Under the pieces are notes generated by a model. It was not told where the DNA came from, made no database searches, and saw only the letters and a program-made list of their open reading frames with translations. The translations under genes and the position numbers were made by a program. From assembly GCF_002198715.1 (NCBI RefSeq), contig NZ_MWLK01000009.1:1-62322 (forward strand): a DNA stretch of 62,322 nt, given 5' to 3'. Of the stretch, positions 21,215 to 30,658 are shown piece by piece (position 1 is the stretch's first letter; each line of letters starts with the position of its first letter). This DNA comes from Rhodomicrobium sp. R_RK_3. Its GTDB lineage: Bacteria > Pseudomonadota > Alphaproteobacteria > Rhizobiales > Rhodomicrobiaceae.

Positions 21215-21502
21215 CTACTCCACCACCTTCGGCACGACGAAGAAATGATCCTCGGTCAAAGGCGCGTTCTTGACGATCTGGTCGGGGATGCCGCCATCGG
21301 TGACAGCGTCGCTGCGTTGCGGCAGCGCCATCGCCTCGACCCGCGTCATCGGCTCGACGCCGTTCGTGTCGACCGCATCGAGCTGCTCGACCCAATCCAG
21401 AATTGCGCTCAGTTCGCGCTGGAGGCTCTGTGCCTCCTGCCCGCTGACCTTGATGCGCGCAAGCCTTGCGACGTGGCGCACCGTGGCCTCATCGACCTTC
21501 AT
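21215..21502 (-). CDS. gatC: Asp/Glu-tRNA(Asn/Gln) amidotransferase subunit C
   Basis: This 95-residue GatC is the helical belt that holds GatA and GatB together. It begins [17 protein letters not shown] and ends with the family-typical [14 protein letters not shown]. The reading frame is open for another 116 codons upstream, but the family length and N-terminal motif set the start at 21502. It is the first gene of the gatC-gatA-chorismate mutase unit. Confidence 0.95.
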   Translation of the reverse strand: MKVDEATVRHVARLARIKVSGQEAQSLQRELSAILDWVEQLDAVDTNGVEPMTRVEAMALPQRSDAVTDGGIPDQIVKNAPLTEDHFFVVPKVVE

Positions 21503-21637
21503 TTTCCATCCCACGCGGAAATGCGAGAAGAACCCAGGCCGGTGCGTATCCGGCCGCTCGGGCCTAGTGATACCGTCCGTTGCTGCACTGCGCAACACCT
21601 CGCCGCAGTGCGATCGCCGCTTTTGCAGCAATTCAAG

Positions 21638-21673
21638 CAAAAAGAAAGCAGCCGGGCTTGCACACGGCTGCTT
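21638..21673 (-). terminator. Intrinsic terminator after outer-membrane protein gene
   Basis: Read on the minus strand, a perfect 9-bp stem (AAGCAGCCG/CGGCTGCTT, 10-base loop) is followed by TTTCTTTTT. It lies 28 bases past the stop of the outer-membrane protein gene. Confidence 0.85.
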
Positions 21674-21701
21674 GTCCTCGATCGAGTCGTCGTGGGGCCG
21701 A

Positions 21702-22577
21702 TTAGAAGCCCCAGAAATTATGCGCCGTCCAATCCGGGCGATAGACGATGGCCGCGCGGATGGAGTGGATGTCCAGGTCGACATTGGAATTGCCGCCGGT
21801 GACATTGAGAACGCCAGGAATGGTGAACGCGTCGACACCCAGGTCGCCATCTTCGAAATCGGTGAAGCGGTATTCGAGCTTCAGAGAGATGTTCTGCGAC
21901 AGCTTGGTTTCGATACCGGCGCCGACCGTGAAGCCGTCGGCGTCGATGTCGTCGTCATTCCGGAAGGCGGAAGTGACGCCGCCGACACCGTCAAGCAGCC
22001 TGAAGCGTGCATGGGCGTTGACGTCGGCCTGCGAATAGCCGCCCAGGACGTAGATCAGGGTCGCCGGCGTGGTCAGGTAGCCGAGGCGCGCGCCAGCGCT
22101 CCAGACATTCTCGATCTCGACCGACAATGCCGCGTCGGCAACGCCGACGCCCGGAATGGCCAGCACGGAGAGGTCGATGGCGTTGCCGCCCATATCGTTG
22201 TCCGAGCTCATCCAGTCGAAGTCCGCATAGGCGCCGATGACCCAAGGGCTGCCGCGAAACTGGTAGTCGTAGCCGATCACGACCGTGCCGAAGCCGGCGA
22301 CATCACCAACGTCGGAGTCGGCGGTGAAGAGCGGCGCGAGCAGGGGGACGCCGAGGATCGACAGATCGAGATCGCCGCCATCGGAGTCATTGTCGAAGGA
22401 GGCAAAGCTGCCACCGCCACCGACACCCACATAGAAGCCTTCCCACATGGGGACTTCGACAATCGGCTCATCCTTCAACGAGCCACCGCCACCATGCTGG
22501 TAGACATCGGCAGCCATCGCGCTAGAGGCGAAACCGATGATAGCCGCGCTTGCGGCCAGGAGTTTCAATTTCGTCAT
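21702..22577 (-). CDS. Outer-membrane beta-barrel protein, Omp25/RopB-like
   Basis: This 291-residue protein has a signal peptide (about 1-22, ending SSAMA-A) and then alternating amphipathic strands typical of eight-stranded OmpA-like/porin_4 barrels: [57 protein letters not shown]. It ends in an aromatic residue (FWGF), as expected for Bam-dependent insertion. The start at MTKLKLL has AGGAA upstream; the frame stays open nine codons earlier. It is a monocistronic gene with a strong terminator. Related alphaproteobacterial proteins are abundant surface antigens. Confidence 0.88.
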   Translation of the reverse strand: MTKLKLLAASAAIIGFASSAMAADVYQHGGGGSLKDEPIVEVPMWEGFYVGVGGGGSFASFDNDSDGGDLDLSILGVPLLAPLFTADSDVGDVAGFGTVVIGYDYQFRGSPWVIGAYADFDWMSSDNDMGGNAIDLSVLAIPGVGVADAALSVEIENVWSAGARLGYLTTPATLIYVLGGYSQADVNAHARFRLLDGVGGVTSAFRNDDDIDADGFTVGAGIETKLSQNISLKLEYRFTDFEDGDLGVDAFTIPGVLNVTGGNSNVDLDIHSIRAAIVYRPDWTAHNFWGF

Positions 22578-23169
22578 TGTGTGTTCCTGTTCAGGGGATC
22601 GCAAACCTCACTCATAACGCAAGTTTGCCATATATCGAAAGTTGCAGTCGACAGCTTCGAATACACGCATAAATGGCGTGATTCTCATTAAAATCGACCA
22701 GCTCTCCTTGATACCCACCTACAATTTGAGGTTGAGTGGCATTCATGCAACGAATAAGGGGTTGTACGGCCCCGGAGAGGGGTTTCTCGCCTGTGAGGTG
22801 AGCAGAAAGCCCTGTGGACAGCGTGGGGAAAACGCGGCGAGCGTCGATCCGGACGTCCATGCGATCCCGCCAGCGCGCATTGTTTCGCGGCTGTGAAGGG
22901 CGGACGCCGGGCTACAGGGCCGGTCGGCCACGCGGCAAAGCGTGGGTCGCCTAGAGAGGGTGCCCTACCCGCAGGAGGCGCCGCCCGCGATTCGAAGCAT
23001 GGGGTGCTCGCGCCGGCGCAACGCAAGGTCTGACAGATGTCGCGCGCCCGGTCTGTGGGAAACTCCACGGCGCGCATTCTCTGCGATCGGCGGCAGCAAG
23101 CGCGGCGGGATGGCGTCGATGGCGCTGCACGCCGCATCTGCTGCCCGCGTCCCGGCATCCCAGGGGACG
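22578..23169. other. Noncoding region between bamD and outer-membrane gene
   Basis: No convincing gene is seen here. The part nearest the outer-membrane gene (22578-22760) is AT-richer and should hold its promoter. The 22898-22986 section folds into a branched structure. The minus-strand ORF at 22688-23191 encodes an Arg/Pro-rich protein with no family features and is rejected. Confidence 0.5.
22898..22986. ncRNA. Candidate structured RNA, three-stem fold
   Basis: An outer stem pairs 22898-22903 with 22981-22986, continued by 22905-22908 with 22977-22980 around a single bulged A. It encloses one hairpin (22928-22933 with 22940-22945) and a second, shorter one (22958-22961 with 22967-22970). 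The element lies in a long gene-free stretch. Strand and identity are unknown; it matches neither RNase P, tmRNA nor SRP RNA signatures that I can recall. Confidence 0.3.
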
Positions 23170-23204
23170 AAAACACGAAGGCCCCCTCCATTCAGGAGAG
23201 GGCC
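23170..23204 (-). terminator. Terminator after bamD
   Basis: On the minus strand a 10-bp stem with one mismatch (arms at 23195-23204 and 23180-23189, 5-base loop) is followed by CTTCGTGTTTTCG. It lies about 55 bases beyond the bamD stop and ends the dcw-lpxC-bamD series. Confidence 0.65.
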
Positions 23205-23257
23205 CGTAAATCTACCTACCTATAGGTGAGATCCGCGCTCGCTTGCGAGCCGCGCCG

Positions 23258-24106
23258 CTAGGACTTTGCCGTCGGGTCGATCTTCTTCCATTGGCGGCTG
23301 AGCCAGGAATCGGTGTGCTCGCGCGGCTCGACGCCCTTGGAGGCCAGCAGAGCGTAGCTATCCTTGTACCACTTGCTGTCCGGGAAATTGTGCCCGAGCA
23401 CGGCCGCGGCGGTCTGCGCCTCGTTGACGATGCCGAGCGTGTAATAGCACTCGGCGAGACGGGCCAGGGCTTCCTCGACATGGGCGGTGTTCTGATATTC
23501 CGTCACCACCACCTTGAAGCGGTTGATGGCGGCCAGATGCTGGCCCTTCTTCTGGTACCAGCGGCCGACGCTCATCTCGGCGGCGGCGAGAACGTCGCGG
23601 GAGAGGCGGATGCGCTTCTTGGCATCCTCGGCGTAGCGGCTGTCGGGATAGCGGTTGACCAGCGTCTCCAACTCGACCAGGGCGCGCTTGGTGTCGGCCT
23701 GGTCGCGGCTGGCGTCGTTGATGCGGTCATAATAGGAGGAGGCGATGATCCACTGGGCGAGCGCGGCTTCCTTGGTGCCTGGATGCAGGGTCAGGTAGCG
23801 CCGGGCGGCGGCGACGGCCTCCGGCAGCTTGTCCGCCTTCTGATAGGCGAAGGCCGACATCAGGATCGCCTCGCGGGCTTCCTTGGAATAGGGATGCTGG
23901 CGGTCGACCTCTTCGAATTTTTCCGCCGCCTTGGTGTAATCGTTCTTGTCCAGGGCCGTGCTGGCGTCCTTGAACAGCACGTCGGCGGGCTGGGTCTCGA
24001 TGGTCGGCTTGTCCTCGCCGCCGCCGAAGAGCGACCCCGCGCAGGCCGAAAGCTGGCTGGCCATAATGACGAGCGTAGCCGCCTTCAAGAAAGTCCGGAC
24101 GTTCAT
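23258..24106 (-). CDS. bamD: Outer-membrane assembly lipoprotein BamD
   Basis: BamD is the essential TPR lipoprotein of the BAM complex that inserts beta-barrel proteins into the outer membrane. The 282-residue protein has a lipoprotein signal with lipobox LSAC (Cys22) and then about five TPR repeats (about 38-250), including YTKAAEKFEEVDRQHPYS, ARRYLTLHPGT and LVNRYPDSRYAEDAKKR. The start at MNVRTF gives a normal lipoprotein signal; the open frame continues 59 codons upstream without signal features. It is downstream of lpxC behind a strong terminator, so it probably has its own promoter in 24107-24315. Confidence 0.94.
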   Translation of the reverse strand: MNVRTFLKAATLVIMASQLSACAGSLFGGGEDKPTIETQPADVLFKDASTALDKNDYTKAAEKFEEVDRQHPYSKEAREAILMSAFAYQKADKLPEAVAAARRYLTLHPGTKEAALAQWIIASSYYDRINDASRDQADTKRALVELETLVNRYPDSRYAEDAKKRIRLSRDVLAAAEMSVGRWYQKKGQHLAAINRFKVVVTEYQNTAHVEEALARLAECYYTLGIVNEAQTAAAVLGHNFPDSKWYKDSYALLASKGVEPREHTDSWLSRQWKKIDPTAKS

Positions 24107-24315
24107 GTTTTCCCGATCCCTGCCGATTTTCAGCGGCTTCCGCTCGCCGGCGCCTGATCGCGCCGGCCCGATTGGCCGCTGAAGCTTAATGCGAGTCGCC
24201 CCAGCCACGGAACATCCTGAATGTGGTGTTTTTTTGCTCGGAGCCGCCCGGTCCCGCCTCGGGAGCGTCCATTCGCTGCCCATTCACGGGGGCAATCCGT
24301 CCCACATCCCCCCAC

Positions 24316-24352
24316 AAACAAGACCGCCCGCTCATGGGGAAGCGGGCGGTCA
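24316..24352 (-). terminator. Terminator after lpxC
   Basis: A perfect 11-bp stem (GACCGCCCGCT/AGCGGGCGGTC at 24323-24333 and 24342-24352) is followed on the minus strand by TTGTTTG. It begins about 20 bases after the lpxC stop. Confidence 0.8.
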
Positions 24353-24372
24353 AGGAGAACAACGTTTAGCAC

Positions 24373-25329
24373 TCAGCCGCGATCGGGCGCGAAAACCGGT
24401 TGTGCGATAAGTCCCCCCACATCGGCGTGGCCCGCGTCACGGCTGTAGCTGCGCTCGGTCTCGACCACGGTCCAGGCCGAACGGTTCTCATAGAGAGCCT
24501 TGAGGATCAACGTGTTGATGCGATGTCCGCCGCGTACCGAGCGATAGGCGCCCATGATCGGCGCGCCGGCCAGGGCGAGGTCGCCGATGGCGTCCAGCGT
24601 CTTGTGGCGAACGAATTCGTCGGCGAAGCGCAGGCCCTCCGGATTGAGGATGCGGTCCTCGCCGATGGCGACGGTGTTCTGCAGCGAGGAGCCGAGCGCG
24701 CGGCCGGCGGCCCAGAGCGCCTTGACGTCCTTCATGAAGCCGAAGGTGCGGGCGCGGGCGATCTCGCGGCGGAAGATGCGCGGGGTCAGGTCGATCTCGA
24801 AGCGCTGGCGGCCGATGAAGGGCGTCTCGAAATCGATCTCGACGTCGAAGCGGCTGCCGTCATAAGGGGTCAGCTCGGCTGAGCACTTGCCCTCTTCGAT
24901 GCGGACCGGCTTCAGAACCTTGATCCAGCGGCGCGGCTCGTCCAGGACGCGGATGCCGGCTTCGTCGATGGCGTCGACGAACGGCGCGGCGCTGCCATCC
25001 ATGATCGGCAGTTCGCTGCCCTCGATCTCGATCTCGACATTGTCGATATTCATGCCGCGCAGGGCGCTGAGCAGATGCTCGACCGTGGCGACCGTGGCGC
25101 CCTTGCCGTCCGACAGGACCGTGCAGAGCGTGACGTTGGAGACCGCCCGGAAATCGGCCGGGATGCGGGCCAGCCGGCCGGCGCCGGTGTTGACCAGGAA
25201 GACCCAGCCCGTATTGGCTTCGGCCGGATGAAGAACGATGGAAACTTCTTTACCGCTGTGGACGCCCGTGCCGGACAGAACCAGATCGCAGTCGATGGTT
25301 GTCTGCCAACCCCCCGAGAGAGTCTTCAT
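24373..25329 (-). CDS. lpxC: UDP-3-O-acyl-N-acetylglucosamine deacetylase
   Basis: LpxC is the zinc deacetylase that commits UDP-acyl-GlcNAc to lipid A synthesis in the cytoplasm. The 318-residue protein has the two-domain fold, with zinc-ligand histidines in VEHLLSAL (about 82-89) and HKTLDAIGDLAL (about 235-246), and the C-terminal RGGHRINTL catalytic segment. Lipid A production is therefore expected. It sits 350 bases downstream of ftsZ, the classic dcw-end position, with two hairpins in between that may affect its transcription. Confidence 0.96.
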   Translation of the reverse strand: MKTLSGGWQTTIDCDLVLSGTGVHSGKEVSIVLHPAEANTGWVFLVNTGAGRLARIPADFRAVSNVTLCTVLSDGKGATVATVEHLLSALRGMNIDNVEIEIEGSELPIMDGSAAPFVDAIDEAGIRVLDEPRRWIKVLKPVRIEEGKCSAELTPYDGSRFDVEIDFETPFIGRQRFEIDLTPRIFRREIARARTFGFMKDVKALWAAGRALGSSLQNTVAIGEDRILNPEGLRFADEFVRHKTLDAIGDLALAGAPIMGAYRSVRGGHRINTLILKALYENRSAWTVVETERSYSRDAGHADVGGLIAQPVFAPDRG

Positions 25330-25677
25330 GTCGCGCCGTTATCTTTCCCCTATGGCAGGTCCGCTACCCCCTGTAGCGGACCCGCCCCCCGTAACCATTC
25401 GACGAAATCGGGCGCTGAGCGTGTTGCTCTAAACTGCATGCCGGCTTAAGTTTTTGCCCCTAGCCGGCCGACGCGCACCGTCTCGTCGCTGTAACCACGA
25501 AGACGTTACGCTGGCTCGTTTCGCTCCAGCAAATCACGGTTTTTTACAGTCTGTTACGATTTGAAAGGTTGGCTCCGGGGCCTGCGCGCATGGCGGGTAC
25601 GAGGTCCTAACGGACCTGCCTACATCGGCAAAAAATCGTTGAAAATCAATGCTTAAGAAGAAATACGGGGACAGCTT
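25330..25677. other. ftsZ-lpxC intergenic region with two hairpins
   Basis: This 348-base region contains a 9-bp stem hairpin at 25358-25382 (GGTCCGCTA/TAGCGGACC), just upstream of lpxC, and a smaller one at 25602-25617 (AGGTCC/GGACCT) after ftsZ. Both include the sequence GGCAGGTCCGYTA, on opposite strands. An lpxC promoter should lie here, but I cannot fix its position. No gene is seen. Confidence 0.55.
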
Positions 25678-27237
25678 CTAGTTGAGCGGCTTTTTGAAGA
25701 AATTCGGGATCTCGAAGGGCTCGTCGCCATTGCGGCCGCGGTCTGTGTTTTTATTGTCACGATTGCGCGGAGCCGAATCGTCGCCCTGGTGAGAGCCCTC
25801 GCGGCCGGTCGAATCGAAGGACGGCATCGGCCGCTCCGGCTGCATGGCTTCGTCCGGTCCGCGCGTGCGGCCGGTGACCCAATCGAGCAGCCCGCCCCGC
25901 CGCTTCAGCCCGAGATCGCGCTGACCCTGCATCTCCGCCTCATGCTCGGCAAGTTCGGGAAAGTCCTTGCCGGTCAGCGGACGCCGTGGCGGGCGAATCG
26001 GCTTGGCCGGCGGCTGCGGCTCGAACTGGCCCTGCTGCGGCGGGCGGGAATTGCGCGCCGCTGACGGCGTGTTCACCATGAATTTCGGCGAGCGCGGCTC
26101 GATGGTGACATTGCCCGAGCCCTGCCAGGTATCGGCGGGCGGGTTGTCGTTGCGCGGCAGCGGCTTGTCGCGCTCGATGCGGGCCGCGGGCGTGCCGATG
26201 CGCTCCATCAGCCGGGCGCCCTTCAGCGCGTCGGTGGCCTGGGCGACCTGGATCTGCTGGCCGGCATTGATGCCCGTCGCCACCACCGAAACGCGGATGC
26301 GGCCCTCGATCGAATGATCGAAGGTGGCGCCGACGATGATGTTGATATCCGGATTGGCGTCCGGGTCCACCTCGCGGCGGACGCGCGAGGCGGCCTCCTC
26401 GACCTCGTACAAGGTCATGTCGAAGCTGCCGGTGATAGAGATCAGGAGCCCCTTGGCGCCGCGCATGGACACTTCGTCGAGCAGCGGGTTGGAGATGGCG
26501 GCCTCGGCGGCGCGGAGGGCGCGCTGGTCGCCCTCGGCCTCGCCGGTGCCCATCAGGGCGGTGCCCATGTTCTGCATGACGACGCGCACGTCGGCGAAAT
26601 CGAGATTGATCAGCCCTTCCTTCACCATCAGGTCGGTGATGCAGGAGACGCCCGATTTCAGCACGTCGTCGGCCTTCTGGAAGGCGTCGGCGAAGGTCGT
26701 CTTCTCGTTGGCGATGCGGAAGAGATTCTGGTTGGGGATGACGATCAGCGTATCGACATATTCGGAGAGCTGAAGGATGCCCTCATTGGCGACGCGCATC
26801 CGGCGCTGGCCCTCGAACTCGAACGGCTTGGTGACGACGCCGACGGTGAGGATGCCCATTTCCTTCGCCGCGCGGGCGATGACGGGCGCTGCGCCGGTGC
26901 CCGTGCCGCCGCCCATGCCGGCGGTGATAAACAGCATATGCGCGCCCTCGATCAGCGAGCGCAATTCGTCGCTCGCCTCCTCGGCCGCCGCCGCGCCGAT
27001 CTCGGGCTTGGAGCCCGCGCCGAGCCCTTCGGTGATGGTCGAGCCCATCTGCACCCGGCAGCCGGCGGCCGACATCGAGAGGGCCTGGGCGTCGGTATTG
27101 GCGGCGATGAACTCGACGCCTTCCAGCCCGTACTGGATCATGTTGTTGACGGCATTGCCGCCGGCGCCGCCGACCCCGACCACGGTGATGCGGGGCCGCA
27201 ATTCGGTCAGAGCCGGAAGTTTCAAATTGATGCTCAT
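25678..27237 (-). CDS. ftsZ: Cell division GTPase FtsZ
   Basis: FtsZ polymerises into the Z ring at midcell. The GTP-binding signature GGGTGTG is at residues 109-115, with the N-terminal [14 protein letters not shown] segment at about 20-33 and the T7 catalytic loop [11 protein letters not shown] (about 211-221). The protein is 519 residues, much longer than E. coli FtsZ (383), because of a disordered Pro/Arg-rich linker (about 325-500). It ends in a conserved tail (FEIPNFFKK) that binds FtsA and other partners. Long linkers are typical of alphaproteobacterial FtsZ. It is 127 bases downstream of ftsA. Confidence 0.97.
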   Translation of the reverse strand: MSINLKLPALTELRPRITVVGVGGAGGNAVNNMIQYGLEGVEFIAANTDAQALSMSAAGCRVQMGSTITEGLGAGSKPEIGAAAAEEASDELRSLIEGAHMLFITAGMGGGTGTGAAPVIARAAKEMGILTVGVVTKPFEFEGQRRMRVANEGILQLSEYVDTLIVIPNQNLFRIANEKTTFADAFQKADDVLKSGVSCITDLMVKEGLINLDFADVRVVMQNMGTALMGTGEAEGDQRALRAAEAAISNPLLDEVSMRGAKGLLISITGSFDMTLYEVEEAASRVRREVDPDANPDINIIVGATFDHSIEGRIRVSVVATGINAGQQIQVAQATDALKGARLMERIGTPAARIERDKPLPRNDNPPADTWQGSGNVTIEPRSPKFMVNTPSAARNSRPPQQGQFEPQPPAKPIRPPRRPLTGKDFPELAEHEAEMQGQRDLGLKRRGGLLDWVTGRTRGPDEAMQPERPMPSFDSTGREGSHQGDDSAPRNRDNKNTDRGRNGDEPFEIPNFFKKPLN

Positions 27238-27364
27238 GGCAGCCTCGTCATCTCTTCCCTACATGCGCCCGGCGAAGGCCGTCGACATGCTCCGCCGATC
27301 ATGGCGTCACTTTTCCTGGTCGCATCGCCGGACGGAAAACCGGTCCCCATTTTCCTGGCAATGC

Positions 27365-28630
27365 TCAAAAACTCTCCCGGAGCCATTGCCCCACGCGCGC
27401 CAGATAACCGTGGCTGCTGGCAATGATTTCGGGCTTCGTCCCGGTATCCAGCCGCAAATCATCTTCGAGCAAATGCATCAGGAGCCCGATCGGCGCGGCG
27501 AATGCCGGACCTGCCTCCGGCCTCGGCAGACCCGAGATCGGACGCGGACGGCCGAGCCGGGGCTGCTTGCCGAAAATCTCTCCGGCGAGTTCGGTGGCGC
27601 CGACCAGCTCGCTGGCCCCGCCCGTCAGCACCAGCCTTTGCCCCGACATGGGCGCAATGCCGCTGGCCCGCATCCTGTCACGCACTTCGGTCAGAATTTG
27701 CTCTAAGCGGATTCGAGCGATGTCGGAAAGCTCCGCTTTGGTGATGTGACGCGAAAGCAACTCAGGGTCCGGATCATGATCATCCGTAATGACCCCATTC
27801 ATATCACCAGTTGCAGCGAAAACGGAAGCGTGCAGCGTCTTTAGCCGCTCGGCCTCCATATGGGGCAAGGAAAAAACATGCGCGACGTCGCTGGTGACAT
27901 GGTTGCCGCCGACATCGATCGAATCACAATAGATGAAGCTGCCGCCGGCGAAAACCGACACGCCCGTCGATCCCGCGCCCATGTCGATGCAGGTGACGCC
28001 CGATTGCGCCTCGCCGTCGGTGATGACCGAAAGACCGCTGGCATAGGCCGCCGCGGCGACGCCCGCGACAGAGAGATGGCTGCGCTCGATGCAGTGGCGC
28101 AAATTCTTCAGCGGCAGCCTGTCGACGGTGACGGCGTGCATGTCGACCTTCAGCGCATCGCCGATCATGCCGAGCGGATCGGTGATGCCGCTCTCATAGC
28201 CGAGCGCATAGCCGAAGGGCACGGTGTGCAGCACGCTCTTGCCGCTGCGCGAGGCATATTCGGAAGCGGCGCGCATCACCCGGTCCATGTCGCGGTGGGT
28301 CACGGAGCCGGCGGGCAGGTCGACGCTGGCGGTAAAGCTCTGGCTGGTCAGCGGGCCGAAGGAGGCGGTGACATAGACCTCGTTGACGGTGACGTCCGCC
28401 GCGCGCTCGGCCTTGGCGACGACGCTGCGCACGGTGCGCTCGGCGGCTTCCATGTCGGAGATGCGCCCCGCCACGATGCCGCGCGAGAGCTGGTAGCCAT
28501 AGCCGATGACGCGGATGCGCGAGGACAGAGCGGGCGTGTCCTGCCAATGCGGCCAGGGCATGAGCCTTGCCACCAGGCAGCACATTTTGCGCGTGCCGAC
28601 GTCAAGCACGACGACGGTCCGTTCGTTCAT
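27365..28630 (-). CDS. ftsA: Cell division protein FtsA
   Basis: FtsA is the actin-like ATPase that tethers FtsZ to the inner membrane. The 421-residue protein shows the phosphate-1 motif VVLDVGTRK (about 6-14), the SHUCT/1C domain (about 80-165), the phosphate-2 CIDMGAGSTGVSVF motif (about 208-221), the adenosine motif LTGGASEL and a C-terminal amphipathic helix (GQWLRESF). The start at MNERT is preceded by an open frame that is not FtsA-like. A TTAA-N6-TTAA motif lies about 120 bases upstream. Confidence 0.95.
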   Translation of the reverse strand: MNERTVVVLDVGTRKMCCLVARLMPWPHWQDTPALSSRIRVIGYGYQLSRGIVAGRISDMEAAERTVRSVVAKAERAADVTVNEVYVTASFGPLTSQSFTASVDLPAGSVTHRDMDRVMRAASEYASRSGKSVLHTVPFGYALGYESGITDPLGMIGDALKVDMHAVTVDRLPLKNLRHCIERSHLSVAGVAAAAYASGLSVITDGEAQSGVTCIDMGAGSTGVSVFAGGSFIYCDSIDVGGNHVTSDVAHVFSLPHMEAERLKTLHASVFAATGDMNGVITDDHDPDPELLSRHITKAELSDIARIRLEQILTEVRDRMRASGIAPMSGQRLVLTGGASELVGATELAGEIFGKQPRLGRPRPISGLPRPEAGPAFAAPIGLLMHLLEDDLRLDTGTKPEIIASSHGYLARVGQWLRESF

Positions 28631-28763
28631 GGAATATCTGCGAGCTTTCGTTCGCAAACCCTGCCCCCGGTGGAAGCGCCGCCCCATCCCAAGGCCGAGG
28701 GGTTTGCGCCTGCTATGTTGCCGCGAACTATTTACTAAAAATGAGCTTAAGACCTGTTAACGG

Positions 28764-29729
28764 TCAGAGCTGCTTGCGGCTTTCCTGATGATCGGAAAGC
28801 CAGGATAAAAATTTTTGGCGGCCGGTCGCGGTCGCGTCCTTCAGCCTCAGCGTGAATTGCGAGGGCACCCGGAAATCCAGCTCGGCGATCTCGGCGAGGG
28901 CGCCCGGGTTCTTCGCCGCGATGGCGCTCAGATCGGCCAGGGCCGGGGCAAAATCACTTGCCGGCAGCTTGACCCGCAATCCCGTATCCAGCACCAGGTC
29001 CCAGCGCCGCCCGGCAATGCGCTCGATCTCGCGGACGCGGCCGCGCAGCTCCGGCACGGCGGCCAGCGCCAGGATCAGCTCCTTGGCGGGAGCGGCGGCG
29101 CCGGCGCCGGAGACGACAGGCAAATTGGGGAATTGTCTTTGCGAGGCGAGCGCCAGGACTTTACCACCCTCATCGATGGCGGCCATCTTGTCGCCGTCGC
29201 GCCAGAGGGCGAACGGCTTGCGCTCCTCGATCTCGACGACCAGCGTGGAGGGCAGGAGCCGCATCACCCGCGCCTCGCCGACGAAGCCGAGCCGCTTCAG
29301 CCGCTCGCGCGCCGCATCGGTGTCGAAGGCAAAAATGGACACGCCGTCGCGCGGGCCGAGAGCGGCGTCGATCTCCGCATCCTTCAGATTATGCTGGCCT
29401 TCGACCTGCACTGCCTTGACCTCAAGCCCGGCCCTCAGGGCCGCCTGATTGGCGGCATCGGCGACGGCTTGACGTGCATATGACCACTGCCCGCCTGCCG
29501 ACACGCCATAGGCCGCCGTTAGACCGTAAAAGATCACGCAAGCAACGAAACCGATCCGGGAGGCACCTTCGGAATGGGCCTCGAGATAGGCGAACAGCGA
29601 TTGATCGGACGACACACCGCCGTTGCCCGCCCGCATGCGCGAGCGTTGATGCTGGGTCGAAGGACCGGGATCATAACCCCCTGCACTGTCGAACCAATTG
29701 TAGTCTCCAGCACTAGAGGTGTTTATCAC
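28764..29729 (-). CDS. ftsQ: Cell division protein FtsQ
   Basis: FtsQ is a bitopic divisome protein that links early and late components. The 321-residue product has a cytoplasmic N-terminus (about 1-55), one transmembrane segment (about 57-75), a POTRA domain (about 100-175, with [12 protein letters not shown] and [12 protein letters not shown]), and a beta domain to the end. I chose the GTG that overlaps the ddl stop codon as GTGA, which suggests translational coupling; a TTG three codons upstream is the alternative. The N-terminal extension is of moderate length for the group. Confidence 0.9.
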   Translation of the reverse strand: MINTSSAGDYNWFDSAGGYDPGPSTQHQRSRMRAGNGGVSSDQSLFAYLEAHSEGASRIGFVACVIFYGLTAAYGVSAGGQWSYARQAVADAANQAALRAGLEVKAVQVEGQHNLKDAEIDAALGPRDGVSIFAFDTDAARERLKRLGFVGEARVMRLLPSTLVVEIEERKPFALWRDGDKMAAIDEGGKVLALASQRQFPNLPVVSGAGAAAPAKELILALAAVPELRGRVREIERIAGRRWDLVLDTGLRVKLPASDFAPALADLSAIAAKNPGALAEIAELDFRVPSQFTLRLKDATATGRQKFLSWLSDHQESRKQL

Positions 29730-30658
29730 CGATTGCAAGACGCGTCCTCCACAATCCAGCGGACAAGATCACCGAATGTCAGACCACTGTGGCTTGCAAG
29801 CTCCGGTACGAGCGAGGTCGCCGTCATGCCGGGCTGGGTGTTGACTTCGAGACAGATCAGCTCCCCCGTCCCGCCGGTTCGGTCGTCGAACCGGAAGTCG
29901 GCGCGGCTGATGCCCCGGCAACCCAAAGCCTGATGGGCCTGAAGCGCTAGCTTCTGTACCAAGTGGTAAATATTTGGTGAAATTTCCGCTGGCAGGACGT
30001 GTCTGGAGCCTCCGGGAGCGTATTTTGAATGGTAGTCGTAAAAGTTCAGACCCTCGGCGGGGAGGATCTCGATGACGCCGAGCGGGCGGTCGCCCATCAC
30101 GGCGCAGGTGAGTTCGCGGCCGGCGATATAGCGTTCCACCATCACCTCGTCGGCGAGCGCCCAATCGGCCGAGGTCAGCTCCTGCGGCGGGTGAGCGTGG
30201 TCCTCTCGGACGATGAAGACGCCGACGCTCGAGCCTTCCGCCACCGGCTTGATGACGTAGGGCGGCGCCATCACATGCGCCCTGGCCGCCACCCTGCGCG
30301 GCACGACCTTGTCCTCGGCGACGGGAACGCCGGCATTGGCCAGGACGATCTTGGCCCGCGCCTTGTGCATGGCGAGCGCCGAGGCCAGCACGCCGGAATG
30401 CGTATAGGGGATTTGCAGCGTCTCGAGGATGCCCTGCACGGTGCCGTCCTCGCCGCCCTTGCCGTGCAGGGCATTGAAGCAGACGTCGGGCGCGATCTCG
30501 CGCAGCCGCTCCGGCAGATGCCGGTCGACGTCGATGCGGGTGACGCGGTAGCCCTCGCCTTCCAGCGCCCTGGCGCAGGCCGCGCCGGAATTGATCGAGA
30601 CTTCGCGCTCGGCCGACCAGCCGCCGAACAGGACGGCGACGTGCTTGAATTTGCTCAT
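29726..30658 (-). CDS. ddl: D-alanine--D-alanine ligase
   Basis: Ddl makes the D-Ala-D-Ala dipeptide for the pentapeptide stem. The 310-residue ATP-grasp protein shows [15 protein letters not shown] (about 6-20), [13 protein letters not shown] (about 62-74), the [13 protein letters not shown] nucleotide-binding loop and the [11 protein letters not shown]-terminal metal motif. It is DdlB-like by location in the dcw cluster. The start overlaps the murB stop as ATGA, and its own stop overlaps the ftsQ start. Confidence 0.96.
   Translation of the reverse strand: MSKFKHVAVLFGGWSAEREVSINSGAACARALEGEGYRVTRIDVDRHLPERLREIAPDVCFNALHGKGGEDGTVQGILETLQIPYTHSGVLASALAMHKARAKIVLANAGVPVAEDKVVPRRVAARAHVMAPPYVIKPVAEGSSVGVFIVREDHAHPPQELTSADWALADEVMVERYIAGRELTCAVMGDRPLGVIEILPAEGLNFYDYHSKYAPGGSRHVLPAEISPNIYHLVQKLALQAHQALGCRGISRADFRFDDRTGGTGELICLEVNTQPGMTATSLVPELASHSGLTFGDLVRWIVEDASCNR

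Noticed and set aside
22890-23170. RNase P, tmRNA, 6S or SRP RNA in this gap
   Set aside because: None of the conserved core sequences that I can recall (for example GAGGAAAGTCC or GGAAGCAGCC) is present on either strand.
22688-23191. 167-codon minus-strand ORF in the bamD-omp gap
   Set aside because: Arg/Pro-rich, overlaps the structured region and a terminator, no signal or domain.
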